Positions 62,608 through 64,000 of a stretch of DNA of 64,000 bases are shown here, piece after piece. This DNA comes from Chryseobacterium sp. 36-9 (GTDB lineage Bacteria; Bacteroidota; Bacteroidia; Flavobacteriales; Weeksellaceae). The notes under the pieces were generated by a model, which saw only the letters and a program-made list of their open reading frames with translations, was not told where the DNA came from and did not search any database. The first letter of the stretch is position 1, and each line of letters opens with the position of its first letter. A program made the position numbers and the translations under genes. The stretch lies in assembly GCA_001898785.1 (NCBI GenBank), contig MKVE01000015.1, positions 1-64,000 on the forward strand, given 5' to 3'.

Positions 62608-64000
62608 ATGATTAAAAAATTATCATTAATCTCCTTATTTACAATGCTTCCGGCATCATTTTACTTTGCACAGACTACGGTTTTTGCATACCTGAAAGAT
62701 GCTGACGGGAAACCGGTGGAAAAAGCACAAGTTAGTTTAAAAGGAGAAGGTAATGATGTTACGGCAGACAAAATTGGTTATTTCCAGTTCGTAGATCTGA
62801 AATCCGGACATTATCAAGTTGTGGTATCTAAGCCTAATTTCGAAACCAAAACTTTGGAATTTGACGTTACTACAGAAAAAAGAAAAGATTTGGGGGTTAT
62901 TACCCTTTATTCTGCATTGACAGGAGCTGATCAGGGTTTGGCAATCCTTGATAATGGAAATGACGAAGACAATAATACCCAGTCATCTACGGTAGGGCTA
63001 TTACAATCTTCACAGGATGTTTTCAACAGAACAGCAAGTTTTGATTTGGGCGCATACTGGTTTAGGCCAAGAGGTGTTGATGGCAGAACCGGAGATACTA
63101 TGATGAATGGTATTTCTATGGCTGGAGCTGATGATGGTAATGTAGATTTTGGTACTTGGGGAGGGCTTAATGAGATAACACGTTATCCTGAGATCGCTCA
63201 AAATCATGCCCCTTCAGAATATGGATTTGGAGGTATTGCTTCGGTTATTAACAAATATACTAAAGCAAGTGAATACAGAAAAGGTAGCCAACTTACCTAT
63301 TCTTTTACTAACAGAAATTATAATCACAGACTATCTTATCGTTTTTCATCAGGAATGAACAAAAAAGGATGGGCTTTCACTGGTATGATTGCAAGAAGAT
63401 GGGCTGAAGAAGGAATTCAGGAAGGAACTTTCTACGATGCTTTAGGATTATATTTAGGTATTGAAAAAAAACTGGGAAATCATACACTTACTCTCAATGG
63501 GATAGGATCTCCGTATAAAAGAAGTACATCCAGCCCAAACACACAAGAGGTTTATGATTATATGGGTGTACATTATAATTCTTATTGGGGCTGGCAAGGT
63601 AATGATAAAAGAAATGAGAGGGTAAGGAAAGGATTTCAGCCAGTAATTCAGCTTACAGATTTTTGGAATATCAATAAAAAATCTAAATTAGTCACCACTG
63701 TTTCTTATCAATTTGGCATAGAGAAATCATCGAGACTTGACTGGTACAAGGCTCAAAATCCATCACCAACCTATTATAAAAACTTACCAAGTTATTATCA
63801 AAAGAAATTGTATCTTAATAATCTATTCTATGGCCCAGATTATAATGGCAATGCATCTGCTCAGGATGGCTTAAATAATACAACTGCCTGGTGGACTAAC
63901 GATGATGAAAATCATACTCAAATTGACTGGGCAAGATTATATGCAGCCAATAGAGGTACAAAAAATAATACCAATATGCCAGCTTTCGAACAAGGAAGAG
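62608..64000 (+). CDS. TonB-dependent outer-membrane receptor (3' part cut by window edge)
   Basis: About 464 N-terminal residues are visible and the frame is open to the window end. A signal peptide (to YFAQ) is followed by a carboxypeptidase-regulatory-like domain (TTVFAYLKDADGKPVEKAQVSLKG, about 22-105). A plug-like region follows (FDLGAYWFRPRGVDGRTGDTMMNGISM), then beta-barrel strands. It would import a nutrient or bind a partner using TonB energy. The ligand is unknown, and no SusD partner can be seen before the window ends. Confidence 0.88.
   Translation, partial: MIKKLSLISLFTMLPASFYFAQTTVFAYLKDADGKPVEKAQVSLKGEGNDVTADKIGYFQFVDLKSGHYQVVVSKPNFETKTLEFDVTTEKRKDLGVITLYSALTGADQGLAILDNGNDEDNNTQSSTVGLLQSSQDVFNRTASFDLGAYWFRPRGVDGRTGDTMMNGISMAGADDGNVDFGTWGGLNEITRYPEIAQNHAPSEYGFGGIASVINKYTKASEYRKGSQLTYSFTNRNYNHRLSYRFSSGMNKKGWAFTGMIARRWAEEGIQEGTFYDALGLYLGIEKKLGNHTLTLNGIGSPYKRSTSSPNTQEVYDYMGVHYNSYWGWQGNDKRNERVRKGFQPVIQLTDFWNINKKSKLVTTVSYQFGIEKSSRLDWYKAQNPSPTYYKNLPSYYQKKLYLNNLFYGPDYNGNASAQDGLNNTTAWWTNDDENHTQIDWARLYAANRGTKNNTNMPAFEQGR

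Noticed and set aside
1-64000. CRISPR arrays, tRNA and rRNA genes
   Set aside because: I scanned for regularly spaced direct repeats and for tRNA-like cloverleaf ends and found none convincing. A covariance-model search would be needed to be certain.

Overview
The window is a stretch of chromosome from a Flavobacteriia bacterium, most likely Chryseobacterium, Epilithonimonas or a close relative in the Weeksellaceae. The signs are low GC, a type IX secretion C-terminal signal, 2TM-domain sensor kinases, DUF5687/DUF4251/DUF6146 proteins, Bacteroidetes-type Crp/Fnr regulators, and promoters of the Bacteroidetes form TTG-N17..21-TAnnTTTG. No rRNA, tRNA, CRISPR array, insertion sequence with a transposase, or prophage module was seen.

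Layout. 1-5.4 kb: the end of a radical SAM gene, a small membrane protein, a LytS/LytTR-type two-component locus with three 2TM domains, and mnmA. 5.5-15 kb: a small outer-membrane barrel, a Crp regulator, clpC, a YgjV-like protein with a glycosyltransferase, a DUF4251 lipoprotein, meaB, a small c-type cytochrome and the methylmalonyl-CoA mutase large subunit. 15-25 kb: a repeat-rich gap, htpG, an AT-rich three-gene operon of surface or secreted proteins (beta-helix, tail-fibre-like, T9SS), the Prc/CtpA protease, surE and a second Crp regulator. 25-31 kb: a TonB-C-like periplasmic protein, lysA behind a leader ORF and hairpin, and a HerA-like ATPase / membrane protein / DnaQ exonuclease operon. 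31-39 kb: bestrophin, a SpoU methyltransferase, CBS protein with nadK, fbaA, accD, a small conserved protein and metNIQ behind a second leader ORF and hairpin. 39-48 kb: a fused SpmA/SpmB protein, a four-helix-bundle gene bracketed by inverted repeats, a small helical protein, an alpha/beta hydrolase, engB, a GNAT enzyme, a lipoprotein-type TPR kinase with its regulator, SprT-like and manC. 48-64 kb: YifB, a tailspike-like protein, rnhA and dnaB, a DUF5687/ABC exporter pair, an SMR pump with a Crp regulator, fumC, a small membrane protein, prfA, a DUF6146 lipoprotein, a secreted EEP-family nuclease/phosphatase and the start of a TonB-dependent receptor.

Most of the window is core housekeeping. 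The most interesting signals are non-coding. The lysA and metNIQ transcripts each appear to have a Bacteroidetes promoter, a short leader ORF (Lys-rich and Met/Cys-containing respectively) and a terminator-like hairpin just before the first structural gene, which is the layout of leader-peptide attenuation. The intergenic gaps also carry at least three families of dispersed repeats, and the four-helix-bundle (23S IVP-like) gene sits between inverted repeats like a small mobile cassette. Among proteins, the points worth a second look are an AccD without its zinc-ribbon cysteines, an exonuclease with a degenerate GIY-YIG domain, a sensor kinase with a 2TM domain after its ATPase domain, and a tailspike-like protein without a signal peptide.
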